Positions 9,039 through 17,813 of a DNA stretch of 64,000 nt are shown piece after piece (the first letter of the stretch is position 1; the number at the start of each line of letters is the position of its first letter). This DNA is from Leptospira brenneri. Its GTDB lineage: Bacteria; Spirochaetota; Leptospiria; Leptospirales; Leptospiraceae. The notes below the pieces were generated by a model. The model saw only the letters and a list, made by a program, of their open reading frames with translations. It was not told the DNA's origin and ran no database searches. The translations under genes were made by a program, and so were the position numbers. The DNA lies in contig NZ_NPDQ01000003.1 in NCBI RefSeq assembly GCF_002812125.1, forward strand, positions 248,001 to 312,000, written 5' to 3'.

Positions 9039-9335
9039 ATGGATCAGGAAGAATTGGAGGCATTTAAGGAAGAACTCGCTAAAACTTTCTTTCTCTCCAT
9101 CTTAAAAGATTTAAGCGAAATTGGAGAAGCTCTTTCTGATTTTGAAATCAAAGTCCTCATCCAAAAGGCATTATCTCATTCTTCTGACTTACAAGTGGAA
9201 TGGGGAGAAAAAGACCGGTTTGGGAATAGCACTCTACTTGTAAAATACCAGTCCAACCTACTTCTCATTGAAGCAAGCCCACTCATCAGTACAATTAGAA
9301 TTCTTTGGAACGAATACAAATCCAAAGAGAACTAA
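9039..9335 (+). CDS. Small acidic protein of unknown function
   Basis: A 98-residue protein, N-terminal half acidic and helical (MDQEELEAFKEELAKTFF), C-terminal half with beta character (NSTLLVKYQSNLLLIEA). It follows lipA by 15 bases with GAAAGGA before its ATG, so it is probably cotranscribed. I do not recognise a family and see no cofactor motif. Confidence 0.65.
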   Translation: MDQEELEAFKEELAKTFFLSILKDLSEIGEALSDFEIKVLIQKALSHSSDLQVEWGEKDRFGNSTLLVKYQSNLLLIEASPLISTIRILWNEYKSKEN

Positions 9336-9443
9336 CAATCGTCATACCTTTATTTAAATTTCTAGTTGGGTACCTTAGATAATTCTCATCAAATCTCTTG
9401 ATTTTGTTAGGTAAACTAAGGGAAGACTCTAGAATTTGTACAT

Positions 9444-9477
9444 AAAAAAAGCCCGAAGGACTTACTCCTCCAGGCTT
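9444..9477 (-). terminator. Rho-independent terminator after FecR-domain gene
   Basis: Read on the minus strand, a 12-bp stem (plus-strand arms AAGCCCGAAGGA 9449-9460 and TCCTCCAGGCTT 9466-9477, two G-T pairs) with a 5-base loop is followed by seven T. It lies 26 bases past the stop of the minus-strand gene at 9503 and may also stop plus-strand readthrough from the lipA side. Confidence 0.88.
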
Positions 9478-9502
9478 CTTTTCTACTTAAGGGTTGGTTT
9501 AT

Positions 9503-10690
9503 TTAGAATTTAGATTTTTGTTGAAGGTCGTAAATGACTTCTTCTACATTGTCCATATCAATTTTTTTGACCCCATTTTCAGTGTGAACAATCAACTGAC
9601 CATTTTCTTGGTTGATGATCGCTCCGATCACTGTTTTACCATCTACAAGAACGATTTTTTCAATTCTTTCGTAGTAGTTTACGATGTCTTTTTTAGATTT
9701 AAATTCTTTAGGTTGGTTAGCCAAAGAGTCTTCGAATTTTTTCTTCTCTTCTTCTTGGCGTTTTGCAACTTCCCCCTCGATCGCTTGTCTCTTAGCATCA
9801 ATTTCTTGTTTTTTCAACTCATCTAACTTTTCAGTTTGAGCAGATTCGCTAAGTTTTACGATCTCTTGTGCAGTTTGTTTGTCAACTGTCACAATAGTTC
9901 TGATTTCTTGTTCTTCGTTTTTAGTCAGTTTTGCACTTTCTACAACAAGTTTCTCTTTCTCAGAAGTTTTGAATGCTTTTGACAAATCCAAAGTTTTGAT
10001 GTCAGCAGCGCCAGACTTCGCTAGTTCAGCAGATTTTGCCGATTGAGTAGAAGCTTGGTCTTTTTCTAAGATTACTTCTGCTTTCGCTAAAGATTCTTGG
10101 AGTTTTTTCAAGTCTGCATTTCCAGCAATTTCTTCTGTGGAAAGTTTTTCCAAAGCAGGAACTCGTGGAGCAAAGGCAACCGCACCTTCCACTACTTTTA
10201 CTTTTGCAGGTTTTCCATCAGCAGATTCTACGATAAAAGACGTTCCTCGCACACCCGCAATCGCAGTCGGTGTTACGACAGTAAAGTTGTCTTCTTTCTT
10301 AGCTTTGTTGACTTTCGCAAATACCTTTCCAGAAACTAGAGCAATTTGAGTGTCTGTAGTTCCAGAATTGTCTTGGGAAAGTTTTGCAAAGTCAATCGCG
10401 GACTTTGGAGAGATACGAATGCTCGATCCATCCGCAAATTGGATGTCTACTTTTCCATTGTCGCCTGTGACTACGTTATCCCCGGATTTCAGAAGGGCAC
10501 CGAGTTGTGCTTTTTCTTCTGTTTGGTCTGCGTGTTGGATTTTTGAATCTCCTACCGCAAATACGACTACCGCAGATAAATCTGCTGGTTTTTTAGGTGC
10601 TTCAGACACTTCTGCGTCTGGTTTCTTACAAACTGTAAGACCAGTGAAAAGAAGCGCAAGGCCCATTATGGTTAGTTTCGATGCTTTCAT
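9503..10690 (-). CDS. FecR-domain lipoprotein with coiled-coil tail
   Basis: A 395-residue protein starting MKASKLTIMGLALLFTGLTVC, a lipoprotein signal with the lipid-bearing Cys followed by Lys-Lys. Residues about 40-165 form a FecR domain: GDNGKVDIQFADGSSIRISP, GKVFAKV and the signature TPTAIAGVRGTSFIV. The rest is a long charged helical segment, rich in Lys, Glu and Ala, ending in a small beta region (VLVDGKTVIGAIINQENG). The frame is open to 10717, but the signal peptide fixes 10690. No sigma factor is adjacent, so this is not a classic FecIR pair; such proteins in Leptospira are surface or periplasmic lipoproteins of unknown role. Confidence 0.85.
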   Translation of the reverse strand: MKASKLTIMGLALLFTGLTVCKKPDAEVSEAPKKPADLSAVVVFAVGDSKIQHADQTEEKAQLGALLKSGDNVVTGDNGKVDIQFADGSSIRISPKSAIDFAKLSQDNSGTTDTQIALVSGKVFAKVNKAKKEDNFTVVTPTAIAGVRGTSFIVESADGKPAKVKVVEGAVAFAPRVPALEKLSTEEIAGNADLKKLQESLAKAEVILEKDQASTQSAKSAELAKSGAADIKTLDLSKAFKTSEKEKLVVESAKLTKNEEQEIRTIVTVDKQTAQEIVKLSESAQTEKLDELKKQEIDAKRQAIEGEVAKRQEEEKKKFEDSLANQPKEFKSKKDIVNYYERIEKIVLVDGKTVIGAIINQENGQLIVHTENGVKKIDMDNVEEVIYDLQQKSKF

Positions 10691-10947
10691 ATCGTCCTGT
10701 CCCTTAGTGAAATTCAACTTTCGTTATTCTAATCAACAAACCGGGGTATGAAAAATTCCCAGCTTTTTGGTATTTTTTTCCAGAATGAAAAAAATTTCAT
10801 TAGTTCGGAAAAAAAATAATTTAGTGATGAGATTTGTAAACGAATATTCAGTATTTTTCCCCGAAACCAGCCATTTTAAAGGGAAAAGAGGGGTAATTCT
10901 TTGGAAAATCGCTTTGTCTAAGATATAGGAAGAAAAAAACTCCCATT

Positions 10948-12270
10948 ATGGCTGAAACCTCTACACTGAACCAAAGACCCGCCTCCTCCATTAAACTCCT
11001 AGAAGAAATGGAAAGGTTGTACAAAGACATTCCGATGGAAGCCATTGTCAAACAAGACATCTTAAGGCAAGGGATTCATTTTTTGCCAGAATCCTTCCAA
11101 GTCAAAGATCCTTATAAATCCAAAGATTATTTTATCTTTTCCTTTGATCATATCCCTCTTGCTGACTTAAAAGATGGGGCGGATACAAAAGCTCCCGAGG
11201 AGATCAAAATCTCCGGAGGTCACTTTGGGCTTTTAAAAACAGTGATTTCCACAAGAAACAACCCAAACTCTCCTTACAAAATGAAATCAAAGGAAGGGAT
11301 TCCTACTTTGTTTTTAGAAGAGACTGAGATTGGAAGTGCTGAGTATCCTCCCATTCCCTCTTGGTATAGACACAAAACCAAATCAGGGAAATTGCCAGGC
11401 GAAGTCGCTCCCGTGATCGAATGGGGTTATCTATTGTATCTCACTGTCTTTCGAAACTGCCAGTACTTTGGAAAAGACGAAGAATGCGCTTATTGCGATA
11501 TCAATCATAATTACCGCCAACAAAAAGGTGCGGGTCGGCCCTATACCGGAGTGAAGGATGTAGAAGATATTTTAGAAGTCCTTTCTTGGGTGGATGCCGA
11601 AGACCAGATCGCAAAAGTATATACCATTACTGGTGGATCGGTTCTGACCAATCTAAAGAAAAAATCAGAAGTAGATTTTTACCTCCAATACCCAGAAGGC
11701 ATTGAAGCAAGGTTTCCCAAACGTTGGATGGGGAAACTTGTAGCCCAAGCCTTTGAAAAGGAAGATTGCCAAAGGTTCAAAGATGCAGGGATTCAAATTT
11801 ACCATCCGAATTATGAAGTTTGGGACAAGGCTCTCTTTGAAAAGATCTGTCCCGGAAAATCAAGTTGGATTGGTTATGAAAACTGGATTCGCAGGGTTGT
11901 AGATTCTGCAGAAGTATTTGGTCCAGAAAATGTCATTCCTAATTTTGTGGGAGGCGTAGAACTTTCCGAACCTTGGGGATTTAAAACAGTTACAGAGGCC
12001 ATCACTTCCACAAAACAAGGTTTAGATTTCTTTATGTCGAAAGGAATTGTTCCTCGTTTTACCGCTTGGTGTCCGGAACCTTTTACAACCCTTGGCCAAC
12101 AAGCAGGACCACCTCTGGTTTATTTTTGTGAACTACTGCGTGCGTGGAAAGAAACCTTTGAAAAGTATGGTCTCCCCACTCCTCCGGGTTACGGAGAACC
12201 AGGCCCAGGTAAGGCGGTGTTTTCCGTTTCTGCTTTTATGGACGTGATAGGATATTCTGGACGAAATTAG
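10948..12270 (+). CDS. Radical SAM protein with CX8CX2C cluster motif
   Basis: A 440-residue protein. The first 160 residues carry no familiar domain. The cluster motif is CQYFGKDEECAYC: Cys171, Cys180 and Cys183, a CX8CX2C spacing instead of CX3CX2C. The aromatic residue before the third Cys is retained, ITGGSV supplies the GGE-like SAM-binding loop, and the barrel continues with IYHPNYEVWD, ICPGKSSWIGYENWI and NVIPNFVGGVEL, a pattern seen in BioB/HydE-like barrels. Reaction and substrate are unknown. It stands alone between minus-strand FecR and the phosphatase gene 37 bases downstream. Confidence 0.8.
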   Translation: MAETSTLNQRPASSIKLLEEMERLYKDIPMEAIVKQDILRQGIHFLPESFQVKDPYKSKDYFIFSFDHIPLADLKDGADTKAPEEIKISGGHFGLLKTVISTRNNPNSPYKMKSKEGIPTLFLEETEIGSAEYPPIPSWYRHKTKSGKLPGEVAPVIEWGYLLYLTVFRNCQYFGKDEECAYCDINHNYRQQKGAGRPYTGVKDVEDILEVLSWVDAEDQIAKVYTITGGSVLTNLKKKSEVDFYLQYPEGIEARFPKRWMGKLVAQAFEKEDCQRFKDAGIQIYHPNYEVWDKALFEKICPGKSSWIGYENWIRRVVDSAEVFGPENVIPNFVGGVELSEPWGFKTVTEAITSTKQGLDFFMSKGIVPRFTAWCPEPFTTLGQQAGPPLVYFCELLRAWKETFEKYGLPTPPGYGEPGPGKAVFSVSAFMDVIGYSGRN

Positions 12271-12306
12271 TCCTTTCCTGTACAAAGAAAAAACTAAAAT
12301 CCGTTT

Positions 12307-14382
12307 ATGCGAAAATTAATTCTACTTGCGGGAGTTTTTTCTCTCCTGTTATTACAGTCTGCTTGTTTAGGTCCTGAACCAGAAGAACAACATCGGTTCC
12401 GAAAAGGGGTTCTGGACATTCGTGACCTAACTTTTAAAGAAAATACCATTGTTGACTTACATGGGGAATGGGAATTGTATTATGGAGATTTCCACTACCC
12501 TCCTTTCCATGGAGAAAAACCTCTCACAGGATACCTAACCATTCCGAACTCTTGGCAAGACGAAGAATTTGGAGGAAAGGAATTACCAAGAACCGGCCAC
12601 GTCACCTTACGAGCATTTGTTCATCTTAGCAAACAAACCATAGGCCAAGAATTAAGAATTTATATTCCAGACATTGCCTCATCGTACCGGTTCTTTGCCA
12701 ACGGAGTTTTGATTGGTGGTCAAGGGAAACCAGGGATCAACAAATTTGATGATACTCCCAGAATCAAATCCAAATACTACACTCTGATTCCTGATGAAGA
12801 GGTGGTTGAACTCGTATTTCATATTGCAAATTATGATAATAATTTTGGTGGATTCTGGGCCATCCCGAGTATAGGAAATAAAAATGCTTTGGACCGAGAA
12901 AAGATGCTCTCCAATGCACGTGAACTTTTTTTACTTGGAGCTCTAGTTCTCATTGGTCTCTATCATTTCGGATTGTACTTTTACAAAAGAAAAGAAACTT
13001 CGATTTTTTACTTTGCCCTCTTTTGTTTTTTACTGGGGATTCGTCTAGCCTTTACAGGGGAAAGGTATATCTTAGAAGTATTTCCAAACTTCCACTGGCC
13101 AACAGCCTTTCGGATTGAATTTGCTTCTTTTTATTTTGCAGTACCAACATTCTTATTGTTTATCCATTCGCTATTTCCAGAAGAATCCGATTGGCGATAT
13201 GTTCGTTATGCATTGATCGCAAGTACAGTCTTTGCTCTCACACTTATTTTACCAATTTCTGTATTTACCATTTTATTATATGGATTTCAAGTTTTAGCAT
13301 TTTTTACAATTGGGTATGTCATCCATATCAATCTAAAGGCAGTATTCAATAAACGCCCCAATTCCAAATTGTTTTTTTTAGGACTTCTCATTTTAGCATT
13401 TTCTGTTGCCTTTGATATTTTAAGGCATAGTGTCAATAACAGAGGGATTGGACTCACTCCTTACGCCCTACTATGTTTTATCTTTATCCAATCACTCATT
13501 CTCTCTAGTCGTGTGGCCAATGCATTTTTACGAGCAGAGGAACTAGCAATGAGTTTAAAAATTAGTAACGAATCTTTACTCGCAGTGACAGAAAACTTGG
13601 AACAAATCGTTTCCGAGAGAACGTATCAATTAAACTCTTCTTTGAATCGAATCAAAAAGGATCTACTTCTTGCTAAAAAAATACAACAAAAGATTCTTCC
13701 GGAAGATGGAATCAAATTTGAACATTTAAAAATTCATTTGTACTTCCAACCACAAGGCGAAGTTGGTGGAGATTTTTATGATATCTTTGAACTAGATAAC
13801 GGAACGGTTCGTTTTTTTGTCGCAGATGCCACAGGGCACGGAATCCAAGCAGCCTTGTATACAATGGCGATCAAATCAGAATATGAAGCCATCAAAAGGT
13901 TTATCACCAAAACAGATGATCTCATGAACCATCTAAACCAAAAGATTCAAAATAAATTCTCTGGACTCAAAATTGTTTTTTCTGGATTTTTACTCGATAT
14001 AGACACAAAAACGAAAACCGTCTATTACTCGTCAGCTGGTCACCCAAATCAAATTTTTCAAAAAAATGGGGAACAAATCATCCTGGAACGAACAGGAAAT
14101 ATCATTGGTTTAAAAAAAGACCAACCCTATACGCAAAAACAATTCCAGATTGCCGAGGGGGATCGAATCCTTTTGTTTACGGATGGAATGTTGGAACAAA
14201 AAAATGAATCGAGAGAAGAATTTGGAACAGAACGAATCCAAAAGATCCTGAGTGATTATAAAGAGAAGGAATCCGAACGTGTGCTTGCGGAACTTGTCAT
14301 CCAATTATTTCTCTTCCAAGGAAAAGAAGAACAAGAGGATGACCAAACGATGGTTCTTGTCGAATGGGAAAAACCTTCTTAA
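12307..14382 (+). CDS. 7TMR-DISM receptor with SpoIIE/PP2C phosphatase output
   Basis: A 691-residue protein. A signal with a possible lipobox (LLLLQSAC) is followed by an extracytoplasmic 7TMR-DISM sensing domain (about residues 40-200, with HGEWELYYG and IPNSWQ), seven membrane helices (about 205-405), a coiled-coil linker and a SpoIIE-type PP2C phosphatase (about 460-690). Metal-binding motifs are intact: GGDFYDIFE, VADATGHGIQAAL, SSAGHPNQI and LFTDGMLEQ. Such proteins dephosphorylate anti-sigma-factor antagonists in partner-switching systems. No anti-sigma kinase or STAS gene is adjacent. Transcription from an upstream promoter shared with the radical SAM gene is possible. Confidence 0.9.
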   Translation: MRKLILLAGVFSLLLLQSACLGPEPEEQHRFRKGVLDIRDLTFKENTIVDLHGEWELYYGDFHYPPFHGEKPLTGYLTIPNSWQDEEFGGKELPRTGHVTLRAFVHLSKQTIGQELRIYIPDIASSYRFFANGVLIGGQGKPGINKFDDTPRIKSKYYTLIPDEEVVELVFHIANYDNNFGGFWAIPSIGNKNALDREKMLSNARELFLLGALVLIGLYHFGLYFYKRKETSIFYFALFCFLLGIRLAFTGERYILEVFPNFHWPTAFRIEFASFYFAVPTFLLFIHSLFPEESDWRYVRYALIASTVFALTLILPISVFTILLYGFQVLAFFTIGYVIHINLKAVFNKRPNSKLFFLGLLILAFSVAFDILRHSVNNRGIGLTPYALLCFIFIQSLILSSRVANAFLRAEELAMSLKISNESLLAVTENLEQIVSERTYQLNSSLNRIKKDLLLAKKIQQKILPEDGIKFEHLKIHLYFQPQGEVGGDFYDIFELDNGTVRFFVADATGHGIQAALYTMAIKSEYEAIKRFITKTDDLMNHLNQKIQNKFSGLKIVFSGFLLDIDTKTKTVYYSSAGHPNQIFQKNGEQIILERTGNIIGLKKDQPYTQKQFQIAEGDRILLFTDGMLEQKNESREEFGTERIQKILSDYKEKESERVLAELVIQLFLFQGKEEQEDDQTMVLVEWEKPS

Positions 14383-14399
14383 GGCTAATCCCGTTTCCT

Positions 14400-14828
14400 T
14401 TATTTTTTTAAGAAAAGATTATCCACACCATTCTTTTCAAATTCAGCATCGTATTTCTCTGCTTCTTTTGCTACTTTGGTTTCATAATCTTCTGGGCTGA
14501 GGGCTTCTAAATCTTTCGCAGATACCTTTTGTTCTAAATCTCTTTGAGCAAGTTCCGTAGAGAGATCCGTCCAAAAAATATCATCGTTATAAGGTTCAAT
14601 GTAAGATTCAAATACTTCTTGGAAGTATTCTTCCGAGATGGTATAGAGTCCATTTTCAGAAACGATTGCACCTTTTTCGCCAGAAGCAGAAAGTTTTTTG
14701 AGAAGGGATTGGACAAACTCATCCACAGAAGGGTCTGTCTCTTCGTGAGGGGAATTACTCACCCATTCGAACACAGCAAGTGCATTGAGAAGCTGTTTTG
14801 TTTCTTGAGCGTTTAGATCTAAATTCAT
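14400..14828 (-). CDS. Acidic protein of unknown function
   Basis: A 142-residue, strongly acidic and helical protein beginning MNLDLNAQETKQLLNALAVF; the last third is rich in Glu, Lys and Asp. AGGT lies 6 bases before the ATG. It is convergent with the phosphatase gene and 49 bases downstream of a 51-residue small gene on the same strand. No family recognised and no motif visible. Confidence 0.65.
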   Translation of the reverse strand: MNLDLNAQETKQLLNALAVFEWVSNSPHEETDPSVDEFVQSLLKKLSASGEKGAIVSENGLYTISEEYFQEVFESYIEPYNDDIFWTDLSTELAQRDLEQKVSAKDLEALSPEDYETKVAKEAEKYDAEFEKNGVDNLFLKK

Positions 14829-14877
14829 GATTACCTACTTTGTTTCCATGGAAACAGGAATCCATAGCTTAGGCAAA

Positions 14878-15033
14878 TCAAAGAATGACGGTGGATCGGT
14901 TTTCCTTATAGTTTTGATACATTTGGTCTACAAGAAGACGAAAGGCAGGATCTTCTTTTAGAATTTCCAATTTCTCTTCTAGGCTGAGGACAGAAAACTT
15001 AAGGCACAAAGCTTTGGTAATCGCAGGCTTCAT
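14878..15033 (-). CDS. Candidate small protein, 51 residues
   Basis: A short frame with ATG at 15033 and TGA at 14878. The product starts MKPAITKALCLKFSVLSLEE and reads like a compact helical protein, with SLEEKLEILKEDPAFRLLVD in the middle. AGGT precedes the ATG closely. It fills the gap between the aminotransferase and the acidic-protein gene, all on one strand. Coding status is inferred from composition and position only. Confidence 0.45.
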   Translation of the reverse strand: MKPAITKALCLKFSVLSLEEKLEILKEDPAFRLLVDQMYQNYKENRSTVIL

Positions 15034-15088
15034 ACCTAATAAGTAAACAAGTGAGTAGTATTGTCAAGGAAAAAATACTAAACACATG

Positions 15089-16282
15089 TCACGTATTTAT
15101 GTCTCGATAGGCTTTTGCGATTCGTTTCACACCTATTTCCATTTGGTTGTTATCTAAAAAACTAAAGTTCATTCGAAAAAAAGAAGAAGACAGACTGGCA
15201 GGTGAAAACTCAGTTCCGGGAACCATGGCCACACCGCTGGCAATACATCTTTCCATTAGTTCCTTTGAAGATACCTTAGGATACTCAACCCAAAGAAACA
15301 TTCCTCCCTCTGGCAGAGAAAACCTAACTTCGGGAAGGTGCTTATTTAGTAAAGAAACCAGGTTTTCCTTTTTCTCTTGGTAAAAGGACTGAATGGCTTG
15401 GAGATGAGTTTTAAAATCCATCACTTCTAAAAGTTTTGATATCACTACTTGAGAAAACTGATTGGAATTTAAGTCATTTCCCTGTTTGACAGCAGTAAAC
15501 AAAGAAAGATAAGGATCAGGAACCAAAACCCATCCCAAACGAAAACCAGGTGAAATTACTTTCGAAAAACTCCCCAAAATAAACGTTAACTCTTTTTTGT
15601 TGCGAAAAGAACTTACCGATGGGTAAACCTTACCATCAAAGTCTAAATACCGGTATGCCTCATCCTCTATGAATAAAATTTCTTTATCATCCAAAATCTT
15701 TGCTATCTGTTTTCTTTTTTCTAAAGACCAAGTATAGGTTGAAGGATTTTGATACGAAGGATTTGCATAAAAAACATGGATTTTATTTTGAGATAAAATT
15801 TCTTCCAACCAGTAAAGATTGGGACCATCAGGTTCCATAGGAACACTAAAAAAATTAGGTTGGTAAGGAGAAAAAGCCTGCAAAGCTCCTAAATAAACAG
15901 GATCTTCTAATAACACATTGGTATCCGAGTCCATAAACATCTTTCCCAAAATATCCAAACCTTGTTGGGAACCATGAGTGATGATGGTGGAATCAGATTT
16001 TGCCCAAGAGACATCTGTTAACTTTTCGATGATTTGAAACCGTAAGGCCGCGTATCCTGAGGAATCTCCATACTGAAGTGCAGTAGAAAGATTTTCATGG
16101 ATTACTGACTCCATTACAGAACTTAATATTTCTCTCGGAAATAAATTTGGATTAGGAAGTCCTCCCGCAAAGGAAAGGATATCTGAATTTTTTACTGTTA
16201 ATTTTAAAATTTCACGAATGACGGATGTCCGAACAAAAGAAGTTCGTTTCGCAGAAAAAATACTTGGCAGTTCCGTTTCCAT
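15089..16282 (-). CDS. PLP-dependent aminotransferase, class I/II (2-aminoadipate-type)
   Basis: A 397-residue fold-type I aminotransferase. Visible: LSFAGGLPNPNLFP, HGSQQGLDILGK, FYANPSYQNPS, FIEDEAYRYLDF, the PLP lysine in GSFSKVISPGFRLGW, and MFLWVEYP near the C-terminus. This resembles the KAT/AadAT-LysN group acting on 2-oxoadipate, kynurenine or branched and aromatic amino acids. It is transcribed divergently from a MocR-type regulator with a 72-base shared control region, so it is the likely regulatory target. Confidence 0.88.
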   Translation of the reverse strand: METELPSIFSAKRTSFVRTSVIREILKLTVKNSDILSFAGGLPNPNLFPREILSSVMESVIHENLSTALQYGDSSGYAALRFQIIEKLTDVSWAKSDSTIITHGSQQGLDILGKMFMDSDTNVLLEDPVYLGALQAFSPYQPNFFSVPMEPDGPNLYWLEEILSQNKIHVFYANPSYQNPSTYTWSLEKRKQIAKILDDKEILFIEDEAYRYLDFDGKVYPSVSSFRNKKELTFILGSFSKVISPGFRLGWVLVPDPYLSLFTAVKQGNDLNSNQFSQVVISKLLEVMDFKTHLQAIQSFYQEKKENLVSLLNKHLPEVRFSLPEGGMFLWVEYPKVSSKELMERCIASGVAMVPGTEFSPASLSSSFFRMNFSFLDNNQMEIGVKRIAKAYRDINT

Positions 16283-16310
16283 GGATATAGAATATCAAAT
16301 AAAACCAAAA

Positions 16311-16348
16311 CTGTCCATATACAGTTTATTTCATCTATTAGTATACAG
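16311..16348. promoter_or_regulatory. Candidate MocR operator between aminotransferase and regulator
   Basis: CTGTCCATATACAG (16311-16324, with CTGT facing ACAG over 6 bases) is repeated imperfectly as CTATTAGTATACAG (16335-16348), 10 of 14 positions identical, 24 bases apart. The second copy includes TATACA, which sits 7 bases before the regulator ATG at 16355 and could be its -10 element. Paired half-sites with this layout fit a GntR/MocR dimer controlling both genes and itself. Confidence 0.5.
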
Positions 16349-16354
16349 ATTAAT

Positions 16355-17761
16355 ATGACAAAATACAAAACCCTAGCAGAAGACCTAAAAAAGGAAATCC
16401 AATCAGGATTTTACTCTGAAAAAGAAAGAATCCCTTCTCTTCGGGAAATTCAAAATTTAAAAGAATGTAGCCTTACTACAGCAAAAGAAGCCTATCGGAT
16501 CCTAGAAGAGGAAGGATATATTTTTGTAGTCCCTCAGTCGGGATACTTTGTACATCCGAATATTAGTTCGGTCATTTCGGGACCACAAAACGAATTTTAT
16601 CCAGCAGTAGAAGCTGATGATAGAATCCAACAAATCATGCGAACTGTAATGGATCCCAAACTCATTTCTTTTGGAGCAGCCATTCCTTCTGATTTTTACC
16701 TTCCTTTGGGTGGGATTGTCTCCTCATTTAAAAAAGCACTGAAACACAAAGAAATTTTTTCCTATGGAGACTTACAAGGAAACCCTGAACTACGAGAATG
16801 GATTAGCAAACGTTTGTCGATCCAAGGTTACAGGGCAAACCCAGACCAAATTCAGATTACAAGCGGATGTACAGAATCCATCACATTTTCTTTACTGAGT
16901 TCCACGGAACCTGGAGACACAGTCATAGTCCCCTCTCCTATTTATGTTGGGTTATTTCAGATTCTGGAAACTCTGAAACTGAAAGTGGTAGAAATTCCTT
17001 ATAGAAAAGAAGAAGGAATCTCTGTGACCGAATACGAAAAACTAATCAAACGTCATAAACCGAAAGTTTTTTTATTTTCGGCTAACTTTAATAATCCGAA
17101 TGGAATTTTACTAAGCGAAGAAAACAAACAAAATTTAGCAAAACTTTCTTACCAATATGGAATCCAATTGGTAGAGGATGATATATACGGAGATTTATAT
17201 TTTTCAGGAACAAGACCAAAACCCCTGGTTAGTTATTTTCCCTCCGATTCCAAAAGTCCAAAATCGTATTTATGTTCTTCCTTTTCCAAAACAATTTCCC
17301 CAGGACTTAGAATGGGTTGGGTTGCTTCCAAAAATGGAATCAGAGATTTAAGCAAACGTACACGGGCCTATAAAATTTCAGAAAATAATCCCACCCAAAT
17401 GGCAGTCCTTCAGTATTTAAAACTACAAACTTTTGAAAGGCATCTTAAATTCTTACGTTCTGAATACAAAAAACTTACAGAAGAATATATAAAACTTTTA
17501 AGTTTCTATAGCGAAGGAATTTTAGAAATTCAAAAACCAGATGGCGGTTTTGTTTTGTGGATCAAATCTCCGTTAGATGGTGACAAACTCCTTACGGAAT
17601 CTAAAAAAATCGGAATGGCCATAGCACCTGGTTCTCTTTTTGGACTTTCCAAACACTGGGATCACCATTTTCGATTGAATGTATCCGTAGGATTTTCTCC
17701 CAAAATCAGAGAAAAACTCATCCAGTTCTCTAAGTTGTTTTTAAAAAAAAGGAAAACTTAA
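16355..17761 (+). CDS. MocR/PdxR-type regulator: GntR HTH fused to aminotransferase domain
   Basis: A 468-residue protein. Residues 1-75 are a GntR winged helix (RIPSLREIQNLKECSLTTAK, then AYRILEEEGYIFVVPQSGYF); residues about 100-468 are an aminotransferase-fold domain with QITSGCTESI, SANFNNPNG, LVEDDIYGDLYF and the PLP-lysine block SSFSKTISPGLRMGW. MocR proteins use PLP or an external aldimine as signal. The ATG lacks a Shine-Dalgarno and directly follows the putative operator, fitting autoregulation. The divergent aminotransferase is the obvious second target. Confidence 0.9.
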   Translation: MTKYKTLAEDLKKEIQSGFYSEKERIPSLREIQNLKECSLTTAKEAYRILEEEGYIFVVPQSGYFVHPNISSVISGPQNEFYPAVEADDRIQQIMRTVMDPKLISFGAAIPSDFYLPLGGIVSSFKKALKHKEIFSYGDLQGNPELREWISKRLSIQGYRANPDQIQITSGCTESITFSLLSSTEPGDTVIVPSPIYVGLFQILETLKLKVVEIPYRKEEGISVTEYEKLIKRHKPKVFLFSANFNNPNGILLSEENKQNLAKLSYQYGIQLVEDDIYGDLYFSGTRPKPLVSYFPSDSKSPKSYLCSSFSKTISPGLRMGWVASKNGIRDLSKRTRAYKISENNPTQMAVLQYLKLQTFERHLKFLRSEYKKLTEEYIKLLSFYSEGILEIQKPDGGFVLWIKSPLDGDKLLTESKKIGMAIAPGSLFGLSKHWDHHFRLNVSVGFSPKIREKLIQFSKLFLKKRKT

Positions 17762-17813
17762 ATTTTTTAGTTTTTGATTGCAACGATAAGAAAGAGAAAC
17801 AACGTTTCAGAAT

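Noticed and set aside
9494..9826. 110-residue plus-strand Phe/Leu-rich frame resembling a membrane protein
   Set aside because: Antisense to the Lys/Glu-rich helix of the FecR-domain gene; the hydrophobicity is an artefact of the complementary codons.
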